This document shows positions 18,097 to 28,200 of a stretch of 64,000 bases of DNA, piece by piece. This DNA comes from Gaoshiqia sediminis (GTDB lineage: Bacteria; Bacteroidota; Bacteroidia; Bacteroidales; Prolixibacteraceae), in assembly GCF_025907915.1 (NCBI RefSeq), contig NZ_JAPAAF010000001.1, forward strand, positions 62,001 to 126,000, in the 5' to 3' direction. Made by a program: the position numbers and the translations under genes. The notes under the pieces are model-generated. The model was not told where the DNA came from. It saw nothing but the letters and a program-made list of their open reading frames with translations, and did not search any database. Each line of letters begins with the position of its first letter. Positions within the stretch are counted from its first letter, which is position 1.

Positions 18097-19191
18097 CTAA
18101 TCAATCAATTCATAATTTGTGCTTCGTCCTCCTGATTCTTCTTGTTTTAAGATACCTTTTTCAATTAAATCTTTAATGTCTCTTAAAGCTGTATCTGCTG
18201 AGCATTTAGCTATTTTCGCCCATTTCGATGTTTTTAGTTTGCCATCAAACCCATCTAATAGTTTATTCAGCATAAGTCTCTGCCTGCTATTAAAAAGGGT
18301 ATCCTTATGTTTGTCCCAAAAATCAGCTTTTTGAAGTACTTTCTGCATTGTTTGTTCCGTAGATTTCAATGCACGATACAAACAATCAAAGAACCAATTT
18401 AGCCATTCCGTAATATCACCACTGCTATGCTGTACTTTTTGTAAAACTTTATAGTAAACCTTTTTCTCAATAAGTATCTGGTTCGAAAGACTATAAAATC
18501 TTTGAGAACTATCTTCCGAACGTGCTAATAACATATCAGAGAGTGTCCTTGCTATTCGGCCATTACCATCGTCGAAGGGATGTATTATTATAAACCAGAA
18601 ATGAGCAATCGCTGCCTTCAATACAGCATCTAGTTTTGATTCACTATTAAACCAATCCAGGAATAAATCCATTTCTTGTTTAACTCTCTCAGGTGAAGGG
18701 GCCAGATAATGGATCTTCTCTTTGCCCATAGGGCCAGAAACCACCTGCATGTCGCTCTTGCGATAGCACCCGGTATCGATCCTGTGCATACCACTCCAAC
18801 CAGTTGGAAATAATGCAGCGTGCCATCCAAATAGTCGTTCTTCGTTTAGTCGTTCTTTGAAGTTCTGTGTTGCATTCAACATCATCTCAACTACTCCATC
18901 AATATCTCTGGTTGTGGGCACCATACCGGCATATTCCATTCCCAATCTTCTCGCAATGGAGGAACATACTTGCTCATAGTTCAATGTTTCACCTTCAATT
19001 TCGGATGATTTTAAAACATCGATTGTTAAAGTAGAGAGGAGCGCTTCTTCCCGTATTGAGAATCCCAAAGATGCCATCTGCCCCAAAATCTTTCCTTGCA
19101 AATGACGAACTTTTCCTAAAATCCCATTTATTTCTTTATCATCCCAAGAGAAATGGGGCCATTGTTCGTACTGATAGATATATTTTGCCAT
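18097..19191 (-). CDS. Fic family protein (class II, DUF4172 N-terminus)
   Basis: Fic proteins usually transfer AMP from ATP to a target Ser, Thr or Tyr. The start is set at ATG 19191 (MAKYIYQYEQWPHF, the DUF4172-type N-terminus). The catalytic loop is complete: HPFDDGNGR (204-212) with the catalytic His204. An N-terminal SSEIEG (62-67) matches the class II inhibitory helix, whose Glu blocks productive ATP binding, so activity is probably self-restrained. The C-terminal 60 residues (SRQRLMLNKLLDGFDGKL...) look like a winged-helix domain. Base composition is visibly more AT-rich than both neighbours, which suggests transfer. No antitoxin partner gene is seen. Confidence 0.92.
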   Translation of the reverse strand: MAKYIYQYEQWPHFSWDDKEINGILGKVRHLQGKILGQMASLGFSIREEALLSTLTIDVLKSSEIEGETLNYEQVCSSIARRLGMEYAGMVPTTRDIDGVVEMMLNATQNFKERLNEERLFGWHAALFPTGWSGMHRIDTGCYRKSDMQVVSGPMGKEKIHYLAPSPERVKQEMDLFLDWFNSESKLDAVLKAAIAHFWFIIIHPFDDGNGRIARTLSDMLLARSEDSSQRFYSLSNQILIEKKVYYKVLQKVQHSSGDITEWLNWFFDCLYRALKSTEQTMQKVLQKADFWDKHKDTLFNSRQRLMLNKLLDGFDGKLKTSKWAKIAKCSADTALRDIKDLIEKGILKQEESGGRSTNYELID

Positions 19192-19360
19192 ATTAAGCAA
19201 ATCTCTTTGCGGCAAATATACGAATTAATCACCGCATATTTAATGAGAATGAAGGGTTTTTTCTCCGCAGGTGGTTTCTCTTTATATTGGCTGTCACGTA
19301 ATTACAGATTCAATTTCTTGTCAGGTAACATGGCTACAGGTTTTATTCTGAAGTGATTAG

Positions 19361-19888
19361 CTAAAGTATTTTCTGATAGATCATTTCGTCCATCCATCCA
19401 TCAGGGGTTTTCAGCCAGTCTGTTTTTGTTCCGCTAAGTTGAAAACCGGCTTTCTCAAACAGCTGGACACTGCCCGGATTGTCGGCAGCTATGTTGGCGT
19501 AAAGTTGATGCAGCCCGAGTGTTTCACCGGCATAGCGAATCATGAGTTGCAGTGAATCGGTAGCCAGTCCTTTGCCGCGGTCGGCCGGATCGTAGATCAG
19601 GATGCCCAATCCGGCCCGTTGGTGGAACGGCTCAAAATCGAACAGGTCGATGGCGCCAACCGCTTTCCCGGCCCGGTTTTCGATGATCAGCCGAAGTTGC
19701 TTGGCCTCAAAAATGTCGCGGTGCGATTCCTGAATATATTGCTTCAGGATGAAGCGTGAAAACGGCGCCAGCGTGTTGCTCACTTTCCAAATGGCCGGGT
19801 CGTTTTCCCAAAGGTATAATACTTCCAGGTCTTCGGGCTCCAGCGGACGAAACCGTACTTGTCCGTATGTCAACGATGCTGTATTCAT
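19361..19888 (-). CDS. GNAT family N-acetyltransferase (RimJ/RimL-like)
   Basis: This is a 175-residue GNAT acyltransferase: VRFRPLEPEDLEVLYLWENDPAIW at the N-terminus, AVGAIDLFDFEPFHQRAGLGILI, then the acetyl-CoA binding stretch DPADRGKGLATDSLQLMIRYA (R-x-x-G-x-G/A) and YANIAADNPGSVQLFEKAGFQ. The last block is typical for RimJ/RimL-type enzymes that acetylate protein N-termini, or related spermidine/amino-acid N-acetyltransferases. The true substrate is unknown. Its ATG overlaps the stop of the glycosyltransferase gene (ATGA), so the two are translationally coupled. Confidence 0.88.
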   Translation of the reverse strand: MNTASLTYGQVRFRPLEPEDLEVLYLWENDPAIWKVSNTLAPFSRFILKQYIQESHRDIFEAKQLRLIIENRAGKAVGAIDLFDFEPFHQRAGLGILIYDPADRGKGLATDSLQLMIRYAGETLGLHQLYANIAADNPGSVQLFEKAGFQLSGTKTDWLKTPDGWMDEMIYQKIL

Positions 19889-21834
19889 GTTTTCGGGTTT
19901 TTCAAGTTATTAAAAATGATCTTCACGTCTTTCAAGATCCGATAATTTCTTGCATAATCCAGATCGAGCGCCAACTTTTTTTCGGACGAAAGAAGAGGGG
20001 ACAAGTGGCTGGCCGGGTTTATAACACCGGGTTTCAGCGGTGGCAAAGTGCCCGCCAGGTTTTCTGCTGAAGCATATCCTACCCAGGTTTTTTGGTTGAA
20101 AAGAACCTGGATGATATTCGAAAGGAAAGCCGATTTTTCCCTGACAATCCAGTAAGTTGCCGGGAACGTGACCAGGAAAAGCGCCGACAGTCCCAGGTCG
20201 AGCAGGCGTTTGTGCCGTTTGTTTTTGGGGGTCGAAATGGCATTCAGCTGCACCACATACAGGTCGCCGGCCGTTTCTGCCGAATTGCTGCCAATAATCG
20301 ACAAGCTTTCGGGCGGGGCAATTTTGTAGGCCACCTGCCTATTGGCCAGCTTCAACATGCAGCCGATGATTTCGCTGGAGGGAAGATCGGAGGCGCTAAA
20401 AATCAGTTCGTCCAAATCGTGAACGGTAACAATTTCCTGTAAATGCGATAAGTTTCCCAGGTAATTATCCGGGTGGCTGTCAGCGTTTGGATAGATCGTC
20501 CCGGCTAGCTCGATAGGCAGTCGAAGGTCGTTCAGGATGTGGGTGATGCGGGTGCTCTCGGCTTGTCGGGCTACTACGGCCACCTTCTTGTTGCGCCGGG
20601 TTGCCAGCCGGAAAGGTTCAACCGGAATGCTGCCGAGTAGTAGCCGGACGGCCCACAGGGCAGCAAAAGCCCACGCCGCCCCCAGCAGGATCAGGGCACG
20701 AGAAAACCGCCAGCTTTCGTCTGCCAGCGAATAAAACAGCAGAATGCCCAGGGTGCCCCATGCCAGGCCATGCCAAACCCTGAATGGCTTGACGGGCTTC
20801 CGGTAACCACCGGCCAGCCGAATGCCGATCAGCCAGCTTAGGAGATAGACAGGAACTACGTATTGCAAAAACGCAGGCGGGAAGTGGCCCGGCTCAAAGC
20901 GGTAATTTTCCCACCAGGGAACAAGCAGCCGGTAACCTGCATAAATGATCGTTGCATCCAGCACCGGGAAAAAGGCGGCGCTCACAACGCGTTGGGTGAT
21001 CGACAGCAGCGCCCGGAAATAAATGGCCAGCCGGATCAGAAGGGAAAACAAACCAGCCTGTTCTTTGGAGAAATGTTTCCGTGCAAAGATGATCATGGCC
21101 TGGTAGAATAGCCGGACATAGTTGAGACTGCCCTTTTTGGTGCTTTCACCTTTGTAGTGGATGATGGTCGTTTCCGGGAAATAATAGTTTTTGTAACCGG
21201 CTTGGGTGATGCGGTACGACAGATCGATATCTTCACCGTACATGAAAAAAGCTTCATCGAGCAGGCCAACCGTATCCAGCGTTTTTTTTCGCAGCAACAT
21301 GAAAGCTCCGGCCAAAACATCCACCTCATGGGTGTGGTCGGGGTGAAGATGCCCCAGGTGATAGCGCGCAAACTGTTTGGATTTCGGGAAAAGTCTTGAA
21401 AAGCCAAAGATCTTGTAGAAGGCCACCAAGGGGGTGGGCAGCGCGCGTTTGGATTCGGGCAGCAGCCGGCCCTTGCCGTCGATCATTTTTACTCCGAGCG
21501 CACCGGCTTCCGGGTGGTTGTCCATAAAGGCCACACATTTCGCGAAGCAGTCTTCTTCCACTACTGTGTCGGGGTTGAGCAGCAGCACGTATTCCCCTTT
21601 TGCCTGTCGGATGGCTTGGTTATTGGCTATTGAAAAGCCTTTGTTGTCGTGATTTTCGATCAGGATAACCTCTGGAAACTTCTCACGAACCAGCTGGCAC
21701 GAGCCGTCCACCGAGTTGTTGTCCACCACGAACACTTCCGCATCAAGGGCAGTACAGGCTTTTCGGACCGAATGCAGGCACTGCTCCAAAAAATATCGGA
21801 CGTTGTAGTTGACCAGGATGACCGAAAGCTTCAT
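19885..21834 (-). CDS. Glycosyltransferase family 2 fused to a degenerate sugar-phosphate-transferase-like domain
   Basis: The 649 residues hold two parts. Residues 1 to about 260 are a GT2 enzyme (SVILVNYNVRYFLEQCL, VFVVDNNSVDGS, LLLNPDT with DxD-type Asp, VDVLAGAFMLLRK, FMYGEDIDLSYRI), like rhamnosyltransferase-type glycan enzymes. Then come membrane helices (about 265-420), a nucleotide-binding-like domain (RNKKVAVVARQAES to about 540) and a C-terminal piece with KRLLDLGLSALFLV, KTWVGY and LDYARNYRILKDVKII. This second half has the layout of WbaP/WcaJ-type polyprenyl-phosphate sugar-1-phosphate transferases, but the usual catalytic KFRSM region is missing. It lies 11 bases after recR and overlaps the GNAT gene. 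Confidence 0.82.
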   Translation of the reverse strand: MKLSVILVNYNVRYFLEQCLHSVRKACTALDAEVFVVDNNSVDGSCQLVREKFPEVILIENHDNKGFSIANNQAIRQAKGEYVLLLNPDTVVEEDCFAKCVAFMDNHPEAGALGVKMIDGKGRLLPESKRALPTPLVAFYKIFGFSRLFPKSKQFARYHLGHLHPDHTHEVDVLAGAFMLLRKKTLDTVGLLDEAFFMYGEDIDLSYRITQAGYKNYYFPETTIIHYKGESTKKGSLNYVRLFYQAMIIFARKHFSKEQAGLFSLLIRLAIYFRALLSITQRVVSAAFFPVLDATIIYAGYRLLVPWWENYRFEPGHFPPAFLQYVVPVYLLSWLIGIRLAGGYRKPVKPFRVWHGLAWGTLGILLFYSLADESWRFSRALILLGAAWAFAALWAVRLLLGSIPVEPFRLATRRNKKVAVVARQAESTRITHILNDLRLPIELAGTIYPNADSHPDNYLGNLSHLQEIVTVHDLDELIFSASDLPSSEIIGCMLKLANRQVAYKIAPPESLSIIGSNSAETAGDLYVVQLNAISTPKNKRHKRLLDLGLSALFLVTFPATYWIVREKSAFLSNIIQVLFNQKTWVGYASAENLAGTLPPLKPGVINPASHLSPLLSSEKKLALDLDYARNYRILKDVKIIFNNLKNPKT

Positions 21835-21845
21835 GGGCGGTTGGT

Positions 21846-22472
21846 TTATTGGCTTAGGGAGCTTTCAAAGTCGAGCCTGTTTTTTATGGAGCGCCCCAGG
21901 GTGAGTTCGTCGGCATATTCCAGCTCATCTCCCACCGAAACTCCCCGTGCGAGGGTGGATATCCTGACGTTAAAATCTTTTAGCTTTTTGTATAAAAAGA
22001 AGTTGGTGGTGTCGCCTTCCATGGTGGTGCTCAGGGCCAAAATTACTTCGGCGACATTTCCGCTCCGCACCCGTTCGATCAGCGAGTTAATTTCCAGATC
22101 GGCCGGGCCCACCCCGTCCATGGGTGAAATGATGCCCCCCAGTACATGGTACAGACCTGTAAATTGGCGGGTATTCTCAATGGCCATCACATCGCGGATG
22201 TTTTCCACCACACAAATGATCTCGGGAAGGCGGTCGGGCTGGCTACAGATGTTGCAGATGTCACCATCGGAGATGTTGTGGCAGATTTTGCAATGCTTGA
22301 TCTCCGTGCGTGCCTGGATGATACTGTGCCCGAATATTTCCACATCGGCCACATCCTGTTTCAGCAGGTGAAGCACCAGGCGAAGGGCGGTTTTCCTTCC
22401 GATGCCGGGGAGCTTTGCAAACTCGTTCACAGCGTTCTCCAGCAAGCGGGAAGGAAATTTCTCGGTCATCAT
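21846..22472 (-). CDS. recR: Recombination mediator RecR
   Basis: RecR works with RecO (and RecF) to load RecA at gaps. The 208-residue protein has the N-terminal helix-hairpin-helix ([17 protein letters not shown]), a four-cysteine zinc finger ([16 protein letters not shown], about 76-91) and a Toprim domain ([47 protein letters not shown]). All features are intact. Two ATG codons stand in tandem; the first is used here. It is the first gene of a probable three-gene unit. Confidence 0.97.
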   Translation of the reverse strand: MMTEKFPSRLLENAVNEFAKLPGIGRKTALRLVLHLLKQDVADVEIFGHSIIQARTEIKHCKICHNISDGDICNICSQPDRLPEIICVVENIRDVMAIENTRQFTGLYHVLGGIISPMDGVGPADLEINSLIERVRSGNVAEVILALSTTMEGDTTNFFLYKKLKDFNVRISTLARGVSVGDELEYADELTLGRSIKNRLDFESSLSQ

Positions 22473-22798
22473 AAATGTCTGTTTTTTAGAAGGCCAAATT
22501 TAATAAGCCAAACCCAATTCGGCGCAGGAAGTTGCCTTTTTCTTTCCGGTAACTGCTTCGGAAGAGATGACAGGCAAACATTCATCCCGCTGAATGGCAT
22601 GTCTCTTTCTTCGATTGGGATGCTTTAGGAAATGTTTTCTGATTTTGAGTACATCCACGGCTGTCGATTTTTTTTAATATGATTAAATTTAATGGAGCAA
22701 GCTGTTTGTTGTCGTGTTTTGAGCCCTGCATGTCCTGAAATTAAAGTGATCAGGAATAGCCAAACAGCGCTGCTGCGTTGACCTAAAATCGGATTGTT
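22473..22798. other. Intergenic stretch without a supported gene
   Basis: These 326 bases separate divergent recR and the oxidoreductase gene. They must hold both promoters, but no motif of good quality could be placed. No RNA gene or repeat was seen. Confidence 0.5.
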
Positions 22799-24271
22799 AT
22801 GAAGAAACCAGCTTCACCCACCAACATGTCCAGGCGTCATTTTCTGGGCGTTGCCGGAACCGCGGCAAGTGTTTTTACCATCCTGCCCAGTTATGCTGTT
22901 TCGGGGTTGGGCCATGTTGCCCCCAGTGATAAACTGAATATTGCCGGAATCGGAGTGGGCGGCAAAGGCTGGGAAAACCTGGCCAATATGCCCGGCCAAA
23001 ATATGGTGGCCCTGTGCGATGTGGATTGGGAATATGCCCGTCCTGTATTTAAGAAATATCCACGGGCAAAGCAGTATCAGGATTTCCGGGTGATGCTGGA
23101 ACAGCAAAAAGATATTGATGCCGTGGTGATTGCCACGCCCGACCATACCCATGCGGTGGCCGCCATGTGGGCGATGCAGCTGGGCAAGCACGTGTATGTG
23201 CAAAAGCCGCTGACTCATTCGGTTTGGGAAGCCCGCCAGCTGACCGAAGCTGCCCGAAATTATAAAGTGGCCACCCAGATGGGCAATGAAGGGCATTCGC
23301 AGGAAGAGGTACGCCAGGTTGCCGAGCTGATTTGGAGCGGCGTTATCGGCGATGTAACGGAGGTGTACGCCACCACTAACCGTCCGATTTGGCCGCAGGG
23401 GTTGGAACGTCCCACCGATAAGCAGGCTGTTCCGAAAACGCTCGACTGGGATTTGTTTTTGGGGCCTGCGCCAAAACGTCCGTATCACGAAGCCTATCAT
23501 CCGTGGAGTTGGCGAGCTTGGTGGGACTTTGGCACGGGCGCCTTGGGCGACATGGGCTGCCATGTGATGGATGTGCCTTTCTTCGCTTTGAAACTGAAAT
23601 ACCCCACGGCCGTGCAAGCCAGCAGTACGGTGGTAAATACCGAGAGCGCCCCGCAGGCCTCGCGTGTGGAATATACGTTTCCGGGGCGCGGCGATATGCC
23701 GGCCCTGAAGCTGATCTGGAGCGATGGCGGCATCATGCCCGGCCGGCCGGTAGAACTTCCTGCCGGAGTGAAAATGGGCGACTGGGGCGGCATGAACTTG
23801 TTTATCGGCACCAAAGGAAAGATTATCAGTGGCTATTACGGCAACGGGTTTAAGGTATTGCCCTTCGACCTGGATTATAAATTGCCGGAGAAAACAATTC
23901 CCCGTATTGTGCCCGATCGGCTGGGGGGCGGACTGCACGAAATGGATTGGGTACGTGCCTGCAAGGAAAGCCCGGAAAACCGGATGGAGGCCTGTTCTAA
24001 TTTCGAATATGCCGGTCCGCTGACCGAGACAGTGGTCATGGGCAACCTGGCTATCCGCCTGCAAGGCTTGGAGCGCGAACTGGCCTGGGATGGCGGGAAT
24101 ATGGTTTTCACCAACATTTCACCCTCCGAAGAGGTGGAGCTGATTACCAGTCACCAGTATAAAAAAATAAAAATGCTGCCTCAGTTTAAAACCGAAACAA
24201 CGAAGGTAAACGCGCTGGAGTTTGCCCGCGAAATGGTGAAGCACACTTACCGGAAAGGCTGGGGGTGGTAA
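22799..24271 (+). CDS. Gfo/Idh/MocA family oxidoreductase, Tat-exported
   Basis: The 490-residue protein starts with a twin-arginine signal (SRRHFLG at 11-17, hydrophobic run to about 33), so it is probably folded with its NAD(P) in the cytoplasm and exported to the periplasm. The Rossmann part follows (IAGIGVGGKGWENLANMPG, ALCDVD), then DAVVIATPDHTHAVAAMWAM and YVQKPLTHSVWEARQLTEAA, where the usual EKP motif is QKP, common in this subfamily. It probably oxidises or rearranges a sugar or sugar acid; some relatives act on glycosides by a redox-based mechanism. The gene is isolated and no sugar-use operon is next to it, so the substrate is unknown. Confidence 0.9.
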   Translation: MKKPASPTNMSRRHFLGVAGTAASVFTILPSYAVSGLGHVAPSDKLNIAGIGVGGKGWENLANMPGQNMVALCDVDWEYARPVFKKYPRAKQYQDFRVMLEQQKDIDAVVIATPDHTHAVAAMWAMQLGKHVYVQKPLTHSVWEARQLTEAARNYKVATQMGNEGHSQEEVRQVAELIWSGVIGDVTEVYATTNRPIWPQGLERPTDKQAVPKTLDWDLFLGPAPKRPYHEAYHPWSWRAWWDFGTGALGDMGCHVMDVPFFALKLKYPTAVQASSTVVNTESAPQASRVEYTFPGRGDMPALKLIWSDGGIMPGRPVELPAGVKMGDWGGMNLFIGTKGKIISGYYGNGFKVLPFDLDYKLPEKTIPRIVPDRLGGGLHEMDWVRACKESPENRMEACSNFEYAGPLTETVVMGNLAIRLQGLERELAWDGGNMVFTNISPSEEVELITSHQYKKIKMLPQFKTETTKVNALEFAREMVKHTYRKGWGW

Positions 24272-24469
24272 TGATATCTGCCCCGGACACGCACAACGAA
24301 CTCAGCCAGGATCAGAGGTAGGTCCCGGATTACGAACCGCTTGGGCATACGAAGGTTCAGCTGGCTGCGAAGCGTTTCCTGAGAGTGAACATGGCTTTGA
24401 TGAGGAGATTCCTGGCGGAAATCGTCTTCGTGAGTTCGCTTAGTGCTGCTGTATGTCCTGGCGGGAAAC

Positions 24470-25114
24470 TCAGCGACGTACAAATGCCTGTCCAAGCGGG
24501 AAAAAGCGGTCGGGCGAATAACTTTTTCGGTCAGGGGCCGCAAAGAAAACAAACAGCCCCTCGCAGGGCAACGCCTCTGACTGAAGTGTCAGGATACCAC
24601 CAGCCTGGGCACGTTTGATACTGCTGACAAAAGGTCCTTTCAGCTCATTTCCGGAAACGGTCACAAACAGAAGTTCGTCATCCAACCCTTGTTTCGACGG
24701 AAAATCGCCGTTGTGCCAGCTTACCTCCACCCGGGCCGGATCTTGTTCCGCCAGCCTGACATTCAGCTTAAACGGAAGGTTCAGCGTGCCATCCGCCACA
24801 TGCAGCAGCGATAGGTCTTCCAGAATGCCGCCCGGGCCAAAGGCCGGCATGTTGGCTTTCAGAAACCGCTGATAACCGCTGCTGCGCCCTTCCAGGTTAT
24901 TCCAAATCGGCCGGATTAGCGTTTGCTGATGCTGGCGGCAAAAGGCGCTCACGGCCTTAAATCGCTGCCGGTGCTGCACTTGCCGCTCCGACCACGAATC
25001 GGGCTTATACGTGGGGGCCGTCCGGATATAGGTGGTGTCGCCCCGTTTGACCACGACTACCGGACCGAGCTTCCCCGATACCGAGCCCAGGATTCCTTCA
25101 TTTATCTTAGCCAT
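24470..25114 (-). CDS. DUF6266 family protein
   Basis: The 214-residue protein begins MAKINEGILGSVSGKLGPVV, followed by IRTAPTYKPDSWSERQVQHRQRFKAV, which matches the N-terminal pattern of DUF6266 proteins known from Bacteroidota (GILG-x-x-SGK-x-G-x-VV and a Q-x-x-xRxxF segment). No signal peptide or membrane helix is seen; the rest is predicted beta-rich. Function is unknown. It faces away from the PAS-protein gene, and the repeat tract at 25160-25218 lies between their starts. The 198 bases downstream (24272-24469) contain nothing recognisable. Confidence 0.75.
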   Translation of the reverse strand: MAKINEGILGSVSGKLGPVVVVKRGDTTYIRTAPTYKPDSWSERQVQHRQRFKAVSAFCRQHQQTLIRPIWNNLEGRSSGYQRFLKANMPAFGPGGILEDLSLLHVADGTLNLPFKLNVRLAEQDPARVEVSWHNGDFPSKQGLDDELLFVTVSGNELKGPFVSSIKRAQAGGILTLQSEALPCEGLFVFFAAPDRKSYSPDRFFPLGQAFVRR

Positions 25115-25159
25115 ACCAAGTCCAAGTATTAAAAGTTTTTACTGTGTTTCTTAAACGTA

Positions 25160-25218
25160 TCTTCCGTATATAAAGATACAGAAGAAATACAGAATATACA
25201 CAGAAGATATACAGAAGA
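25160..25218. repeat. Four 11-bp direct repeats plus one inverted copy
   Basis: Units in exact 11-base register: GATACAGAAGA (25175-25185), AATACAGAATA (25186-25196), TACACAGAAGA (25197-25207), TATACAGAAGA (25208-25218). An inverted copy, TATACGGAAGA on the minus strand, lies at 25160-25170. The spacing is about one helical turn, as for multimer binding sites of regulators. The tract lies between divergent DUF6266 and the PAS-protein gene, 8 bases before the first possible start codon of the latter. Confidence 0.75.
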
Positions 25219-25225
25219 TAGGGAG

Positions 25226-28200
25226 ATGGTCTGGTTCAAGTTTCTTGTAAAACATACACAGTGGCTCGTATTTTTTTCCTATTTTGGGGTGTTTAACTTT
25301 TTTTTGATGAAGACGGAGGGAACGCCTGATATGCGCAAGAATGAGCCTGACTTACACACCCTGATTGACAACCTGAACGGGGTGGTTTACCGGTGCCGGA
25401 TCGATACGAACTGGACCATGGATTATATCAGTGATGCCATAGAAGAGATCAGCGGCTATCCGGCATCCGACTTTATGGGAAACCGTACCCGAACCTACGC
25501 TTCCATTATTCATCCCGACGACCGGGACCGGGTGTGGAGCGAGATTCGCGAAGCATTGGACAGGAACCGGCCTTTTACGCTCGAATACCGGATGATCACC
25601 AGACAGGGGGCGACAAAATGGGTTTGGGAGCGTGGCCGCCGCATGACGGGGGCTGGCGGTGAGGAGTGGCTGGAAGGCTTTCTGGAGGACATCAGTAGTT
25701 TGAAAGAAACCGAAAATGCCCTGCGCGAAAGTGAAGAAAACCTGCGCATCACGCTGAATTCGATAGCCGATGCCGTTATTGCCACCGACATGCGGGGGAG
25801 GGTAGTTCGCATGAATCCGCAGGCCGAGAAGCTTACCGGCTGGACTTTTGCCGAAGTGAAAGGCAAAGCCCTGACCGACTTTTTTCATATTGTACATGCC
25901 CGGACAGGTCAGCCGGTTGGCAACCCGGTTGCTACAGTGCTGGAAACCGGTCGGGTAGTTGGCCTGGCAAATCATACCAGATTGATTTCCAAAGATGGGA
26001 CGTCTTGCCATATCGCTGATTCCGGGGCGCCCATTCTGGATGAACAGGGACAGGTTACCGGAGCGGTGATTGTCTTCCGCGATGTGACGGAGGCCTATCA
26101 GATGCAGGAACAGATTCGGAACAGCGAAACCAAGCATAAGAACTTGTTCAATTCGATTCGTGATTCGATCGTCGTGGCCGACATTGACCGAAAGATTGTT
26201 CGGTGCAATCCGGCATTCACCGAATTGTTCGGATACACGGAGAGTGATATTACCGGAAAGGGAACCGGTTATCTGTACAAGGATCAGGAGGAATATGAAG
26301 AAATGGGGCGAAAGATCAGGCTAAACAAGGATAATCCCAATTTCATCCTTACCGTTTCCTACAGGAAGAGAAACGGTGAAGTCTTTCCCGGTGAAACCAA
26401 TGTGTTTTATTTAAGAAACAGGGAAGGTGAAATCGAGGGATTTATTGGTATCATCAGGGATGTTACGCGGCAGAAAAAGATGCAGGATGAATTGATGCAC
26501 TGGCAAAATCTGATGCAATACATCATCAAACACGACCCGAATGCGATTTCGGTACTCGATAAAGATCTGCGTTATGTTTTTGTAAGCGAACGCTATTTGA
26601 ACGATTACCGGCTGAAGGATACGGATATCATCGGGAAACACCATTACGCGGTTTTCCCGGATGTTCCGCAAAAATGGAAGGATATTCATGCCCGGGTGTT
26701 GCAAGGCGAAATTTTGGAATCGGAGGAGGATTTGTATGAGCGGCATGATGGCAGCCTGGATTATGTCAGGTGGATTTGCCGTCCCTGGTATAAAGGAGAG
26801 GATGAAATCGGCGGGATTGTGTTGTACACGGAAGTCATCACCGAACGAAAGAAAATAGAACATGAGCTTCGCCTGAATGAAGAACGTTTCCGGGCTATGG
26901 TTGAGAATGCCCCTGATCCCATTTTCATTCAATCCGAAATGAAATTTGCCTACCTGAACCCGGCAGCCTGCCGCCTTTTTGGTATCCCATCGCCCGGCCA
27001 GCTGATTGGCCAGCCCGTGATGGAGCGCTTTCATCCCGACTATCATGCCGTTATCCGGGAGCGGATCCGCCAGTTAAACGAAGGGCGCCAGCCAGTACAC
27101 GAATTGTTGGAGCTTCGATTTTTGCGGATGGATGATTCGGAGGTTTGGGTGGAAACAGCCGGAGAGCCCATTGTTTACGAAGGGAAAAACAGTTCTCTGG
27201 TATTTGTGCGCGACGTTTCCTTACGCAAGCAATCCGAAAAAGCGCTCAAAGAAAGTGAGGAACGCTGGCAGTTTGCCCTCGAGGGCTCAGGCGATGGCGT
27301 GTGGGACTGGAACCTGCAAACCAATGAGGTTTTCTTCTCGGACCAATGGAAGGAAATGCTGGGCTATCATCAGCCCGAGGAATTGAAAAACGACTTTTCC
27401 GAATGGCGGAAACGTGTCCATCCGGATGATTTAGAGCGGGCCCTGATCGACATTCAGAAACATTTGTCGGGGGAAACACCGGTTTACCAGAATGAGCACC
27501 GCCTGAAATGTAAAGACGGGAACTATAAGTGGATCCTTGACCGGGGGAAAGTGGTCGCGCATGATTTGACGGGCATCCCGATCCGGATGATTGGGACCCA
27601 TTCGGATATCCATGAGAAGAAAATGGCCGAAATTCGTTTGAACGAGGCAACCGATTTATTGACACTAGCCTATGATGCCGCTGATCTTGGAGTATGGAGG
27701 CATGATATCCTGAGCGACCAGGTCTATTTGGATGAGCGGGCCCGGGTGTTTTACGGATTCGATGCCGGAAATGTAAGCCTGGCAGAGGTGATCGGCCATA
27801 TTCATCCGGAGGATGTTGCTCGTTTGCAATCCGAAATGGCCCGGGTGATTCAACCCGGGAGCAGCGGGGAAACCAATATTCAATACCGGGTGGTCCATCA
27901 GGACGGTTCAGTGCATTGGCTGGATATCTTTACCAAAATCAATTTTGAGGGAGAAGGAGAGGGCCGGAAGCCTGTTTTTGGTTATGGCACGGTACAGGAC
28001 ATCACCCGGCGCAAGGAGGCCGAACTCCGGCTCGAAACCACTCAGTTTGGCATTGATCATGCCCGGATTGGCGTTTTCCAGGTGGAAGAAGATGGCGCAA
28101 TCGTTTATATAAACCAATATGCGGCTGACAACCTCGGCTATACGGTGGACGAATTGACGGGCAGCTCGTTGTTCGATATTGAACCAACGTTTAACCTTCA

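Noticed and set aside
17634-19191. Complete restriction-modification or Fic toxin-antitoxin system
   Set aside because: No methylase, specificity subunit, helicase or small antitoxin gene is present; the Fic protein carries its inhibitory motif in itself.
24247-24552. 101-residue minus-strand frame at the end of the oxidoreductase gene
   Set aside because: It overlaps two better genes, shows no domain and has a low-complexity Arg/His/Ser-rich composition typical of a shadow frame.
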